A stretch of DNA of 64,000 nt from Sympetrum striolatum. Taxonomy: Eukaryota; Arthropoda; Insecta; Odonata; Libellulidae. Below, one piece after another: positions 1 through 10,708 of the stretch (position 1 is the first letter of the stretch; every line of letters starts with the position of its first letter). The stretch is from contig OX388350.1 of NCBI GenBank assembly GCA_947579665.1, positions 89,051,152 to 89,115,151 of the forward strand, in the 5' to 3' direction. The translations under genes and the position numbers were made by a program. The notes below the pieces were generated by a model, which was given only the letters and a program-made list of their open reading frames with translations, ran no database searches and was not told the DNA's origin.

Positions 1-299
1 TCAATTTAACACCTCATAATATTTACAAATAAGTGCGTGGTAACCTAAAATTACTACTTCAAGAGAAGAAACATAACTAGCAGAGAGAATTAAGGGAGAA
101 GATGGGATTGATCGTGGATGTACCGAAGCCGGGATATGGATCCACCAACGATGGGAACTCAGCAAGGCGTTTCTTTCAAAGTCCAAATTTATCTGCTGAA
201 ATTACAGGTGCGAATTTTAAATCATTTTCCTAAGCACATACTTGCTTGAAATCAATATGGTGAGCTTTAACTTTGTGGAACTCCATCCTAGTAAATGGG
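1..299. other. No recognisable feature
   Basis: AT-rich sequence. A 61-codon open frame on the minus strand runs off the window edge and resembles no family I know; I do not call it a gene. Confidence 0.4.
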
Positions 300-420
300 T
301 TGGAATAACTTAGCAAAATTCCACTGTTTAAAAGTTTTTAATATCGTGACCGGTTTCGTACGTTAGTCCATTATCAAGCGCAAGAGTTATTCAGGAGTAC
401 ACATATATATACGAAAGGTA
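300..420 (-). mobile_element. Penelope-like element terminal fragment (possible)
   Basis: Read on the minus strand, this stretch contains a 'GATAATGGAC' block followed by ACGTACGAAACCGGTCAC. Many Penelope-like elements carry this kind of sequence downstream of their endonuclease. Similar blocks occur in this window beside clear Penelope coding sequence (near 16990) and in the palindrome at 32.0-32.2 kb. No Penelope coding sequence adjoins it, so the call rests on the terminal motif only. Confidence 0.35.
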
Positions 421-1780
421 CAAAACCAAGGCACCAATCAGATTAGCTATTGTCGATAGTGGGAGCGGTGTTAGGGGGAGGAGGAAGGGGTAGTAGATTT
501 GTTATGCCTCTCATAATTAAGAGAGGTCTGGCGATAACGATAATTCATGGGTTCTTGCCAGGTGTCGGGATAACTCTTGGAAATAATTAATCCGAAGTTC
601 TCAAAAATATAGCAAAAACGTTCAGTTACCGTTTTTATCCGGAGTTTCGGCAGGTCAGCGAGTACGGAAGGCGAAGGCGTCTGCGGAGCACTGTAATCCT
701 CGGTGGGGGCACTCGAGAGTAAAACTGACTAGTCCTTTTATGCGTAGGCGCTAGTTACTTGCAACACGGAAGAGTTGAAAGATAGGGGTCGGCCGGGTCA
801 TTGGGTTACGTTAATTTTGGCCTTTTGGAAAGTACGGAAGCTAAAGTTATTCGCGGGTTATTCCTCGCCCTGTAGGGACTTTTCTCTCGGAGAATTTGTC
901 TAAATGCGGAAATACCCGTTACCGCGGTTCTATATTTAGTAAAAGAAACGGCGACAGCATTCCTTTGCCTTCCTCGTCCTCTGAGTGAATTGAAAAGCAA
1001 AATTCGCTCCCCAGCATTACACAATTGTGGTGCCGCCGACCCGATGCGGGGTGCGGCGACCACGTAAGAATGGTGGGTTCTTGCTCTTAGTGTCGAAAGT
1101 AATTGAGAAATAAATATTTATCTCTTTATTTGAATCAAAATAACGTATATTGTCCAAAGATCGTACGAGAAGAAGGATACACGGGAGGCAATAGAAGGGC
1201 TATAACTGCTTTTCGGAGACCCCCATGGAGGGGTCACCCTTTCGGCGCGCCGGGCCAACTGGCTGCGGGGACAACTGGTTGAGTTGGGTTATATAAAATA
1301 TCATGTTTTTTTAATAAATATTAGCTTTACGTAACATATCCTATGAAAGAAGTAAGTTGTTGGGAAATTCCTTCACTTATTATAATTGATATAACCCCAT
1401 GGCCACTATTTCCCATTCCCGCGGCCAGTTGTCCCCTCTGCCCTGATGGGGCCTTTGCATTTAGAGAAAAAGAGAGTGAATCTAAGTTTATACCGGGTAT
1501 TTGCGAAAATGGGAGGAATTAGAAAGTGACACTACGAAAGTGAAATTATGACTATTTTCGAGAGCAATAGGCCGACGATGAACACGGACCGGACGCATTT
1601 GCCGAAGGACAGGAAGTGGAGGATGGGGTGTGCCGCGGCATTACAGGTTAACAATGGACAGCAGGGGGAGAATAATTAGGGAAAAGATGGATGTTGGTGA
1701 GTATGTAATTGTTTTTTAAGTGGTGTATTATTTCTACAATTCGGGTGAAACTCCCATTTGTAGGCTCCCTTTCTTACAAC
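421..1780. other. Non-coding stretch, locally GC-richer, no gene seen
   Basis: The region 430-1450 has more CpG and GC than its surroundings. An 85-codon open frame on the minus strand (806-1063) is arginine-rich and resembles no family I recognise; I regard it as chance. The only structure is the inverted repeat listed separately at 1267-1436. Confidence 0.4.
1267..1436. repeat. Short inverted repeat, possible MITE
   Basis: GGGGACAACTGG at 1267-1278 is matched in inverted orientation by CCAGTTGTCCCC at 1425-1436. A second inner pair is GGGTTATAT (1286-1294) and ATATAACCC (1389-1397). Two nested, ordered pairs about 100-150 bp apart suggest a small foldback or MITE-like unit. I see no clear target-site duplication. 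Confidence 0.4.
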
Positions 1781-1817
1781 ATATCTAACTTCCTCATTCC
1801 TTACATTTCAAGACCGC

Positions 1818-2153
1818 ATGTTACACCACACACCCAACTTAGGTAAAATACTTCTCAATAATAAAGATATATTCAACCATACGCTAAAAAGTGGCATTTA
1901 CAAATTACGCTGCAAGGGTTGTGGGGCGATTTACTTAGGTCAGACGTCCCGCAATTTACAAATAAGAACCAAAGAACACTTGAATTCATTCCGTAACAAT
2001 ACACAGGCATCACATTTCGCAAAACATCTTCTACATAACAGAAACATCTCAGATTATTCTTCTACTCTATTAAATTGTCAACACAAAGGACGCAAACTAA
2101 ATTTTCTCGAACAAATAGAAATAATACAGCTCTTAAAAAACAATTACACATGA
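1818..2153 (+). pseudogene. Penelope-like element 3' fragment with GIY-YIG endonuclease domain
   Basis: An open 111-codon frame encodes the C-terminal endonuclease part of a Penelope-like retroelement. Around residues 27-46 it reads SGIYKLRCKGCGAIYLGQTS, the GIY...YLG core with the Cys-X2-Cys-type insert usual in this clade, followed by the conserved Arg and the RTKEH block (IRTKEHLNSFR). This domain nicks target DNA during retrotransposition; the reverse transcriptase that normally precedes it is absent, so this is a 5'-truncated copy. Just upstream there is only a short stretch without RT motifs. The frame is uninterrupted, suggesting a younger insertion than the multiply frameshifted copies at 14.6-17.1, 38.7-40.3 and 40.9-41.7 kb. 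Family identification is firm; a function in the present genome is not implied. Confidence 0.85.
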
Positions 2154-2426
2154 GTAAATTCTGACTTTAGAAAAAACTGTTTTTCTTGTGCAATTACTTT
2201 ATTTGTATGGACTTAAATTTCATCTTTTTCAAGACAATGACTATCGACTATGACTATCGAATATCATTCTTCAATTATTATTAATTAAAATATACTTATC
2301 GGGGATCGACGAGAATCTCATCAAAATATTATCTAATATCTTGCGGACAGGGTCTCAAGCAGTTTCAATTTATACGAAAAAGCTTTCTGTGACTACTGCT
2401 GCGGAGTTGTATATGGAACTATATCC

Positions 2427-2702
2427 TTGGTACTACATGTCACCTACTGTTCATTAAGTCCAAAACAAGACAGTATATTCTCAAAGAAATTCATTCTTCC
2501 CTCGGGGCAACTCTCGGGAGTGGCGATGGAAGCCCGAAATAAAGACACTGGAAAATATCGCAAACGTTTCACACAAAAACTGAATCTCACAAATGTAACA
2601 AGAGAATCAAGGAACATGGGCGAAGATGTGAAGGAGCTCCTGATCAAGAGCAATGAAGAAGAGATGGGGTGTGAAGATTCCTCATGTGATGAGTGTATTT
2701 AA
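2427..2702 (+). pseudogene. C-terminal remnant of an uncharacterised transposon-type protein
   Basis: A 91-codon frame. Its middle reads LPSGQLSGVAMEARNKDTGK and continues into a basic stretch (YRKRFTQKLN). This resembles the 'LPIGxLSEExxEARNKD..xYRExxTRK' segment I associate with a repetitive family of uncharacterised proteins in arthropod genomes. That resemblance is from memory, not a search. The end is acidic and Cys-containing (CEDSSCDECI). No start context, promoter or upstream exon is visible, so it is probably a broken mobile-element gene. The first ~25 codons are likely not part of the original frame. Confidence 0.35.
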
Positions 2703-5420
2703 GGCAGAAAGGAAGACCTCATTAAATTAGTTAGAGTTATGCTTAAAACATTAGCAGCCTCTTTCAAACAAAAAGTTTATGGATCTCAATATAAACGAAA
2801 ATTTGACAATGAAGGCATGTACAAACAAATTTTTGGAAAACATTACAGAAGGAGAATTTATTTCTTCATATCATTAGGATTTTCGGAGGTAATTCTATTC
2901 TGAAATGTGTATAGAGTATACATTCATAGTTATAAATCACAAAAAACACTATTCAGAAGCGTTTTTCTCCGCATATCCTCTCTTCTCTCTGAGATGGTCT
3001 CAGAAAGTGGCGCTCCGCCGCGCGGATATTGCTCTTGCATCGCTATCGAAAAATCGCTTTATTTATCAGCGCCGCAAATTGTCGCAGGATTTTATTTCAT
3101 ATTCCTCTTTAAAAAGCTTCAAAAAACATTGTGGTATAAGTAAGTCCGTGTACATCGTGGTACATCACTATAATTTTCCTCACTTTGGGTAAATATTTGC
3201 TGTAAAATAAGGGTTCGCCATTTCGTTGTATAAATATTGCAAATATTCAACTGTGTTCATTCAAACCCAGTATTATGAAGCATAAAGATTAGCTTTATAA
3301 TACTGCGCCGTTTTTTACCCGATGAGATCGCTTCAAGAATGACAATGCTAAGTTTCAAGGTCCGCACTCAAAAAAATACTTCTTATTTTTATTATATTCT
3401 TATTTCGATTCTAGCCCACTGTGGGGCGTAATGAATTCAAAATATGTTATATATTCTATTTTATAACGGTTCTTCAAAAGTTTTAATCAAAAGAGTTTAT
3501 TTCACGATGAATGGAGTTCAAGAGAATGAATTAAGTTGTTCAGATTCCCTCCGTTTATTCGATGTTTTAATAGGCTGACCGAGACTTAATGTAGGCCACT
3601 TGCGTGGTTAATCCGGTTTGTGAGTCTGACCATAGAAATAGCATTCCTCTCTCGAGAAAAATATTTCAGATTTCAAAAGGGAAGAATAGGCGGATATAGG
3701 TCATCGGGTTAAAAGGTTATTGAAAGGAAATATAATTTGTTGACCTAATGGCATTGTTTAATTAGCTTCATTAGTTCGGATGTACATACAGATGAAAACG
3801 GAAGGCTAGCATGAAAGATAGTACGAATAGATCCAATTAAATGAGGAATGTAGAATATATCAGCCATTGTTTAATATAAATATAGTATGAAATCATAAAA
3901 AAATAAAGCCATTCCCCAAACGCAGATGAAAAGGTACGAATTATTACCCCATAAAATATCTTTCAAATAATTACTTGGAAAGTGAATCGTCTTTCAAAGT
4001 TTTCATCTTATTTACATTCTCAGCCAGGATTTCTTTGGAGAAATACTTGAAATTTGACACAACAATCCATCTGTTGCAGAGTGAATTGCTTCCAAATAAA
4101 CAACGAATTGGTTTCTCCCGAGTTTGTATCAGTTTTACTTATCATTGGTGTTTTTTTGGAATGCAATTTTTATCCTAATCTTGAATGAGATGCCAAGGTT
4201 ATCACAATTTCGAATCTTGAAAATAGTTGCAAATCTCTGTATCTCTATCAAACATTTTACCACCAAGATCTTACCAATTGGGTCGTTGCTGAAAGACAAT
4301 GTTCTTTGATTATTTTTCATGTGAGGTTTGCAGGTGATAAAAATAAACTCTACTTCGATAAGTGTAATCGTAGGTGGAATTCGGATATTGATAATCGGCT
4401 ATTGAATTTCTGTCTCTGAACTTTATGTGAAAGTTGATTACAATCTTTGGGCATATTTTTTGTGCCTTTTTGTTAAGAATAAAACGTTTGAATTTCATTC
4501 ATGAAAATCTTCTTTATTAAAATTCCGAATATCTCTCGCAGAGCACAATATTTGGTGGAAGTACGAAATATAAGACTAGAAAAGGAACGATGGACTCAGA
4601 GCAAGAACTTTGAGGTAAAAAGTAGCATTTCAGAGGAAAAAATGATTTAATTAGGGTGTGTGTTAAAAAAGGAATAATTACCGATAAGATTCATCGGACC
4701 GATGAAATACAGTTGCTTGCAGCGAATTTATAAAATTCAAGCAAATTATGTACAAATCTGTTAGACCTACGCTTTTAAAATCCGTTTCCTTATCGACCAT
4801 TGCTCTTCGATTTAAGCGTGATGTACTTTTGATCCAAGTATTAGGTATCTATTCGATTAATTGTATAAATACGCATGTGATATTTACCAAGCTAATGAAT
4901 ATATTACCCAAATTTTACAAATCTCAGTGGAAGCCCGTTCCATCTAGAAATGGAAAGACTCTTGAGTGTTGGAACGTATATTACATTAGTACTAGCAGAG
5001 AAGTCCTTAAAATTTTAACTTTTGGAAATCTCAAGTGCCATCACAGTGTGTTGAGGTAATGCCAACTTCACTCTGCCGAGAGGCTTTTTCTCGCAACAGC
5101 ATTTATAATCCAAAATATTCACGAAAGTCAGACTCAAGAATAATGATTAAGATGAAATTCTGTTTGAGGTTCCTCGATAGCGTTCAACATCGCAAATATT
5201 CCTCACCAGTTAAATAGCAAATTATTCAGGGAAGTAATAAGGTTATTTAAAATTAAGTTAGTCATGTATGATTAATCCCCAGTCCTTATACGTTATTAAT
5301 TACAACTGTAAGGGTAGGTGAAGACTGAATTGTATTTACCTTAAGTAAGGAATTCTTAAAGATCAGCCGTATTCCAGTGGAACGAATGAAGCGAAATGAA
5401 GTCGGTCTCGAAAAGATAAG
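2703..5420. other. Long non-coding stretch, no gene recognised
   Basis: Several short open frames occur here (for example 95 codons at 2905-3192, 103 codons at 4748-5059). They have low-complexity, AT-driven composition and no recognisable motifs. The piece around 3000-3090 is locally GC-richer. I see no transposon ends or microsatellites. Confidence 0.4.
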
Positions 5421-5428
5421 GAACTGAA

Positions 5429-5670
5429 CGAAGGTCATTCTTAAAACGGAGATATCGAACATCTTACGACATCATATTTCCATTGGTATGCAAATAATAT
5501 AAATACTGAATTTAAAGGATTAATTTCTCTTTTTATAGTATAAAAAAATACACTTGTGCATTATAAAGCAACACAAAACCGTAGATTCGCCGAAAATGCA
5601 TCTTCAATTGAATATTAAATATTAAAGTAAAAGGTAAATATTCGATTCTCCGTTTTAAGAACGACCTTCG
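5429..5670. repeat. 31-bp inverted repeat at the 5' edge of the LINE
   Basis: Positions 5429-5459 (starting CGAAGGTCATTC) are the reverse complement, with one substitution and a one-base gap, of 5641-5670 (ending ACGACCTTCG). The right arm is the first recognisable LINE sequence. The left arm could be an inverted 5' piece of the same element, as left by twin priming. Confidence 0.6.
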
Positions 5671-7245
5671 TGACGTTCGTGAGGTCCAAGGTAAAGAGCA
5701 AACTGTTGGTTCAATAAAGGATAATAGCGGTAATATAGTAAACGATGCTAAAGGCAAATCTAATATCTTGAATGATTTTTTTCGAAGCGTTTTCACGTCT
5801 GACGATGCATCAAATACTCTCCCGAATGTTGATAAGCCTGAATCGATGTCGAAAATCACCTTCTGAGAAAACGGCATCATTAAACTATTGCAACAGATTA
5901 GAGTATGAGCGAAGGAAAGGTCCCGAAGGATTAGAAAATTGCGAATGTCACGCCAATATTTAAAAGTGGCTCTAAGGACGATCCAGCTAATTACAGGCTT
6001 ATATCTTTAACATTACTGAGCGGTAAAATTATGGAACATATAATAGCTAGCTCTTTAATGGGTTTTCTTGAAACATCTAATTTCATAATTAGGAATCAAC
6101 ACGGTTTTCGTAAGACTCGTTCTTGCGAGTCTCAGCTGGCTTTGTTAGTACACGATGTTCGAAACTCTGCTGAAATACATAAGCAAGTCGATGAGATATT
6201 TTTAGATTTTCGGAAGGCTTTTGATAAGGTACCTCATCATAAATTGCTGTACAAATTAGAAGTTGCGGGTATCAATGCAGAAGTTATTAACTGGATAAAA
6301 GACTTTCTCACCGATAAAGAGCAACGAGTAGTACTCGATGGTATTAGTTCCAACTTGGTTAAGGTGACCTCGGGCAGTGTAATTGGACCGTTGTTATTTT
6401 TAGTATACATCAACGACCTCAATAGTCACGTTGAAATCAATGTTAGGATATTCGCGGACGACACAGTCAATTACAGGGAAATAGATAGTTCAGAGGATAG
6501 ATTAACCCTTTCGAAAGACTTAGATAGAATTATGAACTGGTGCGATGATTGGCAATTAGAGCTTAATGTAGAAAAGTGTTCGGCAGTTATCTTCTTCGAA
6601 AGAAAATCTATAATGAATGACTATTCTTATAGCCTCCGAGGGGTAAACCTAATGACAGTAGAATCGGTGAAGTATCTTGGAGTAACTCTCACGAATAATC
6701 TATCATGGAGAGCACACATCCGAAATATATGTGGAAAAGCACTTAAGGAACTCGGTTCCGTTAAAAAAATAGTCGGTAGGAGCGAAGAAAAAGTTCGCGA
6801 GCGATGCTACTTAGCGTTAGTTAGGCCTCACCTTGTGTATGCATGTAGTGTATGGGAGAAATGTCATATTCGAGGTTTAGAAAAAGTACAACGAAAGGCG
6901 ATACGATTTGAAAGAGTTGCTACTACGATAAAACAACGAGTATCACTCAGATGTTACAGGACGCGGGATGGGAATCATTAGAAGATAGAAAAAAACTTCA
7001 AAGGATAAATTTATTAAATAAGTTCAGAGAAATTACGTTTTCAGATGATGTAACCGATATAATGCGACCCCTCTGTTACATGGGCCGTTATGATACTGCT
7101 AGAAAGATTTGAGAAATAGATACTAGAACGAATCGTTTTTTCCGCGAAGTATACGCTAAAGCAACCGTTTAGGAAAATAGTCAAGGTGCCAGCACCCCCT
7201 ACCACACGCGGCGGCTTGCAGGGTTCTTACATAGGACTTTTTTCT
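5641..7245 (+). mobile_element. Non-LTR retrotransposon (CR1/L2/Jockey type), 5'-truncated
   Basis: The element holds the reverse transcriptase and C-terminal region of a LINE. Coding begins at about 5697 with a linker that includes GSIKDNSGNIVNDAKG, breaks in frame near 5860-6030, runs open through 6031-6981, then shifts frame and continues with SVTQMLQDAGWESLEDRKKL at about 6940-7000. The 3' tail (about 7180-7245) includes CCCCCTACCACACGCGGCGG and closely matches the 3' tail of the second copy at 59090-59155. The endonuclease domain is missing. Shared 3' end and protein sequence show that the two copies belong to one family. Confidence 0.85.
6031..6981 (+). pseudogene. LINE reverse transcriptase, longest surviving open frame
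   Basis: This 316-codon frame contains the RT palm. HGFRKTRSCESQ near residue 29 is the block before motif A; IFLDFRKAFDKVPHHKL is motif A with its catalytic Asp; SGSVIGPLLFLVYINDL replaces the usual SGVPQGSVLGPLLF; and IFADDTVNY is motif C, with FADD in place of YADD. The thumb and the LVRPHLVYACSVW block follow. The enzyme would copy element RNA at the nicked target. It is not intact: the start lies mid-domain and the last ~30 codons are out of frame relative to the conserved C-terminus. Confidence 0.85.
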
Positions 7246-7523
7246 TAAGTCTAAAACGGTGGCCCCGCTTGCGACATGCACATACGTTCTTTCATATGTT
7301 TTCTGTCCAGCGAAGGGACGAAATCAATTGAAATCCATCAGCGAACGAAAGTCCAATATGGTGATGCATTTATATTTACGATGTAAGCATAATTATGGGC
7401 ATTTCGGCTACACCGGTTAATGATGTGTAAGTATTGAATCATCATAACAGGTTTGTTTCATAGTAGCTACTACTTTTTATTCTTAAATGTAAATTTTCTA
7501 AAAGTATAAAAATTTAAAATACG

Positions 7524-8545
7524 AGTAAAAGTTGCTTGCATACTGCAAGCATATATTTAAAGTACTGTATTTTGCAAAGTTCTATTTCGTTTGAAAAAGT
7601 AGGATGTATGTAAAATTCGATTCGGAAGCGAAATGGTATCCAACCAACAAAGCTATATGAATGTATTTATGATTTCTATGGAAATTCCGGTCTCTCGTTT
7701 CCATGTTATCGGGAAGGTACTAAAAAATCTTAAAATGCAAAGTATTTTAAATAGGAGAATATTTGCCCAGACCTAGCGTCGAACTAAGGATAATCTTCTA
7801 CGATGTCTTTCTAATTTTCTTTGATTATGCCCGGCTTCCAGAGATCCTTCGAATTTCAACTCTCTAATTTTCCGGGAAGTGCCAAAAAATATTTCCGAAA
7901 ATCCCCGCAGTGCATCCTTATGAAAAAACGGGAATTCGGGTCCTTTTGGGATGCCTTAGGTTCAAAGTTGCATTTTTCAGTTGTTTACACCAGTAGTAGT
8001 AGGTCCTAAAAATTTCAAGTCAGTCGCAGATGTGGAACATGGTTAGAATTTTGATCCCCTATATATAAATCTCTTATATATAGACGTATATATATGTAGG
8101 TATATATAGGGTGTTAAATGCTGCAATAACCCAGAGACTTCAGACAACACAAAGGAGCATGGAGCGCTGCATGCTGGGAATCACAAGAAGAGACAGGAAA
8201 CGCAACACTTGGGTGAGAATGATGACTGCAGTTACAGACATCATAAATAAGGTAAGATCACTAAAATTGAGGTGGGCCGGCCATGTTGCGAGAAGAAACG
8301 ACAACCGTCGGACATCTGCAGTTCTCAACTGGATACCAAGAGATGTGAAGAGACCAAGTAGAAGACCTATGGACAGATGGAATAGAGAAATAATCAAGTA
8401 CTTAAGTGTAACGTGGCAACGAGAAGCTCAGGACAGAGAAAATTGGAAAGTATTTGGGGAGGCCTACATCCGACGTCGGATTGAAAATTGCTGATGATGA
8501 TGATGAATGTAGGTATGTCCGGAGAAAAGTATATATGTAATAGAT
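7524..8545 (-). repeat. R element, short copy, interrupted by a LINE tail
   Basis: It starts with ACGAGTAAAAGTTGCTTGCA, the inverted hairpin end, and finishes at the inverted left end around 8517-8530 (GTCCGGAGAAAAG). Only one clear T-arm motif (near 7784) and a degenerate one remain, so it has fewer monomers than the full copies. A LINE 3' fragment is inserted at 8104-8506. Confidence 0.6.
8104..8506 (+). mobile_element. RTE-like LINE 3' fragment with 10-bp target-site duplication
   Basis: The insert is flanked by direct repeats ATGTAGGTAT at 8094-8103 and 8507-8516. Its single frame (8111-8494) ends in the C-terminal block seen downstream of many LINE reverse transcriptases: LRWAGHVARR, a basic RPSRRPMDRW segment, W..EAQDRENWKVFGEAYI, then a stop. 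It terminates in a TGATGA microsatellite, as RTE-type elements often do. This is a 5'-truncated retrotransposition event into the R element at 7524-8545. Confidence 0.85.
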
Positions 8546-9585
8546 TATCTATTAGAGCGAAAGTTGCTTAGAGTAATTATATATAGAGAAATTTAATCTC
8601 TCTGGGATCGAACCAAGGACCATCAGGGAAACGTTAAATAACGCATATAAAATGTATTTATGATCTCTAATCACATGCCGAATTTTAAGTTTCTATTTTA
8701 GTGGGAAACGGTTCAAAAAATGTTAAAAATCGTAGCAATTTCTAAATTTAGAGATGCCTGGTGTCAAACCCAGGACCTATTGGCAGATATGAATACATAT
8801 TATAACTTGATCTTATTTAATGCAAAGTTTCAAGTCGATATTCTACCGGGAAGGTCCTAAAATAAGACTTCGTTATTTCCTTTTGAGATACATAGGGTAG
8901 TGTAAATGGCTCTCTGGGACGAACCAAAAACCATCATCAAAACGTTAAAACGTTTATCCGTCTATTATACAAGCAAAGTGTTGCTTGCAGTATGCAGGCT
9001 ACACCAAAGTAGCAGTATGCCAAAGTGCAGTATCTTAGATAGAAGATGTATATTAAGACTCGGTTTAAGAAAAACGATTAGATAAGATCATGCTGTTCCT
9101 GGGTTCGATGCCAAAGCACATTAACATTTCTCACATAAGGAATATAAGGGAGAAGTAGGACGTCGTTTGAGGCAGTTGCTGCAAATATTTCTGCTTGAAT
9201 TTTCACGCTTAGTTAGAGGCGGTGATCTTCTATAGTGCTGAAATTGAAATATCACCTGAAAGACCCGGGTTCGATGCCGGGAGGTAAATATGTCGTCCAT
9301 TTGAAATACATTGGGTTAGTTTTTCAATATTGTTTGATGCACTTATCGAAATTATAGGAAGTTCTCGCTCAGCTAGAATATTTATATTAAGACTCCGTTT
9401 CAGAAAAAAAATTAGGTAAGACCATGCTTTTCCTGGGTTCGATGCCAGAGCACATTAAAATTTCTCACAGAAGGAATATAAGGGAAGAGTAGGACGTCGT
9501 TTGAGGTAGTTGCAACCAATATTTCTGCTTGAATTTTCACACATAGCTAGATATATTGATCTTCTGTTGTGCTGCATATTAAGTA
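8546..9585. repeat. Composite of two R part-copies, tail to tail
   Basis: Motifs near 8607, 8764 and 8919 are in the minus orientation (GATCGAACC type). A degenerate terminal hairpin follows at about 8982-8998 (TTGCTTGCAGTATGCAGGC). Motifs near 9101, 9267 and 9437 are then in the plus orientation. Spacing stays near 155-170 bp. I cannot place the junction exactly. Confidence 0.55.
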
Positions 9586-10708
9586 TGAGTAAAATTTAGC
9601 TTGCATACTGCAAGCAGATCGACAACACTAATTTCATGTCGGCATCATATCGGGACGGCCCTGAAAATAAAAGGGATTGAAAATATTCTTAAAATTCGCT
9701 GCAATGTAATCATCTGGCATCGAACCTAGGCCTTTCTGGTGAACCTATAATGCAGCACAACAGAAAATCACCATCTTTTACTATGTGTGAAAATTCAAGC
9801 AGAAATATTTGCTCCAACTTCCTCAAACGACGTCCTACTTCTCAATAATGTAAATGGCTCTCTGGATTCGAACCAAGGACGATCTAGGAAATCTAATACA
9901 TGTTTTTAAAATGTATCTATGTTCTCTATCTATATGCCTAATTTCATGTTTTAATATTATTGGGGAGGGGTTTAAATTCATTCTTAAAAATCGGTTAATT
10001 TACTGATTGTAGAGACGCCTGGTGTCGAACCCAGGAAATATTGGTAGCTGTGAATGGACAGTATGACTTATTAGGACTTCATCTTATTTCATACTAAGTT
10101 TGAAGCCGATATCATGCCGGAAAGTACCTAAAACCTTTTTCTGTTATCTCCATAAAAAATGCATTGAGGAATGTAAATGGCTCTCTGGGATCGAACCGAG
10201 GACCATCAGCGAATATGTAAAATTTAGCTATGAAATATATTTATGATGTCCAACTCCATGCCGAATTTCAAGTTTCCATGCCATCGGGAAGGGGTCCAAA
10301 AAATATCTTAAAAATCGCCACAATGCATTTTAAACGGCCGATTTTTGCCGCGACCTAGCATCGAACCCAGGATATTTTCCGTAAAACTCATTTATGTTTT
10401 CGATAGACCATGACCATATATATAGGCTCCTTGAGTTTTGATTCTCTTACTATCCGAAAAGTATTTTTTTTTTAATTCCCGAAAATCAAAGCAATGCATT
10501 TAAACGGGAAAATCCTGACTTCGGGGCCTTTTGGAATCGAACCCATGACACTGAGGTTCAAAATCTCAATTTTTCTGGCGGTTATACGTTATGGGCAATA
10601 CGTCGTAAAAATTTCAAGTCGATGACGCTTCTAGTTTAGGCTGTGAATTAGCATCCTATCTATCTATCTATCTATATCCTTGAATGAATCCGGAGAAGCA
10701 TCTGTATT
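9586..10708 (-). repeat. R element, full-length copy (minus orientation)
   Basis: The hairpin end lies at 9586-9620 (GAGTAAAATTTAGCTTGCAT) and the other end at about 10665-10708 (TATC microsatellite, then GAATGAATCCGGAGAAGCAT). Six TCGAACC motifs lie at 9720, 9868, 10025, 10191, 10361 and 10537. Their spacings of 148, 157, 166, 170 and 176 are the exact mirror image of the copy at 42.4 kb. Confidence 0.75.

Noticed and set aside
806..1063. 85-codon minus-strand frame in a GC-richer stretch
   Set aside because: Arginine/serine-rich with no recognisable domain, no splice or poly(A) context.
6237..6422. Minus-strand frame within the LINE
   Set aside because: Antisense shadow of the reverse transcriptase.
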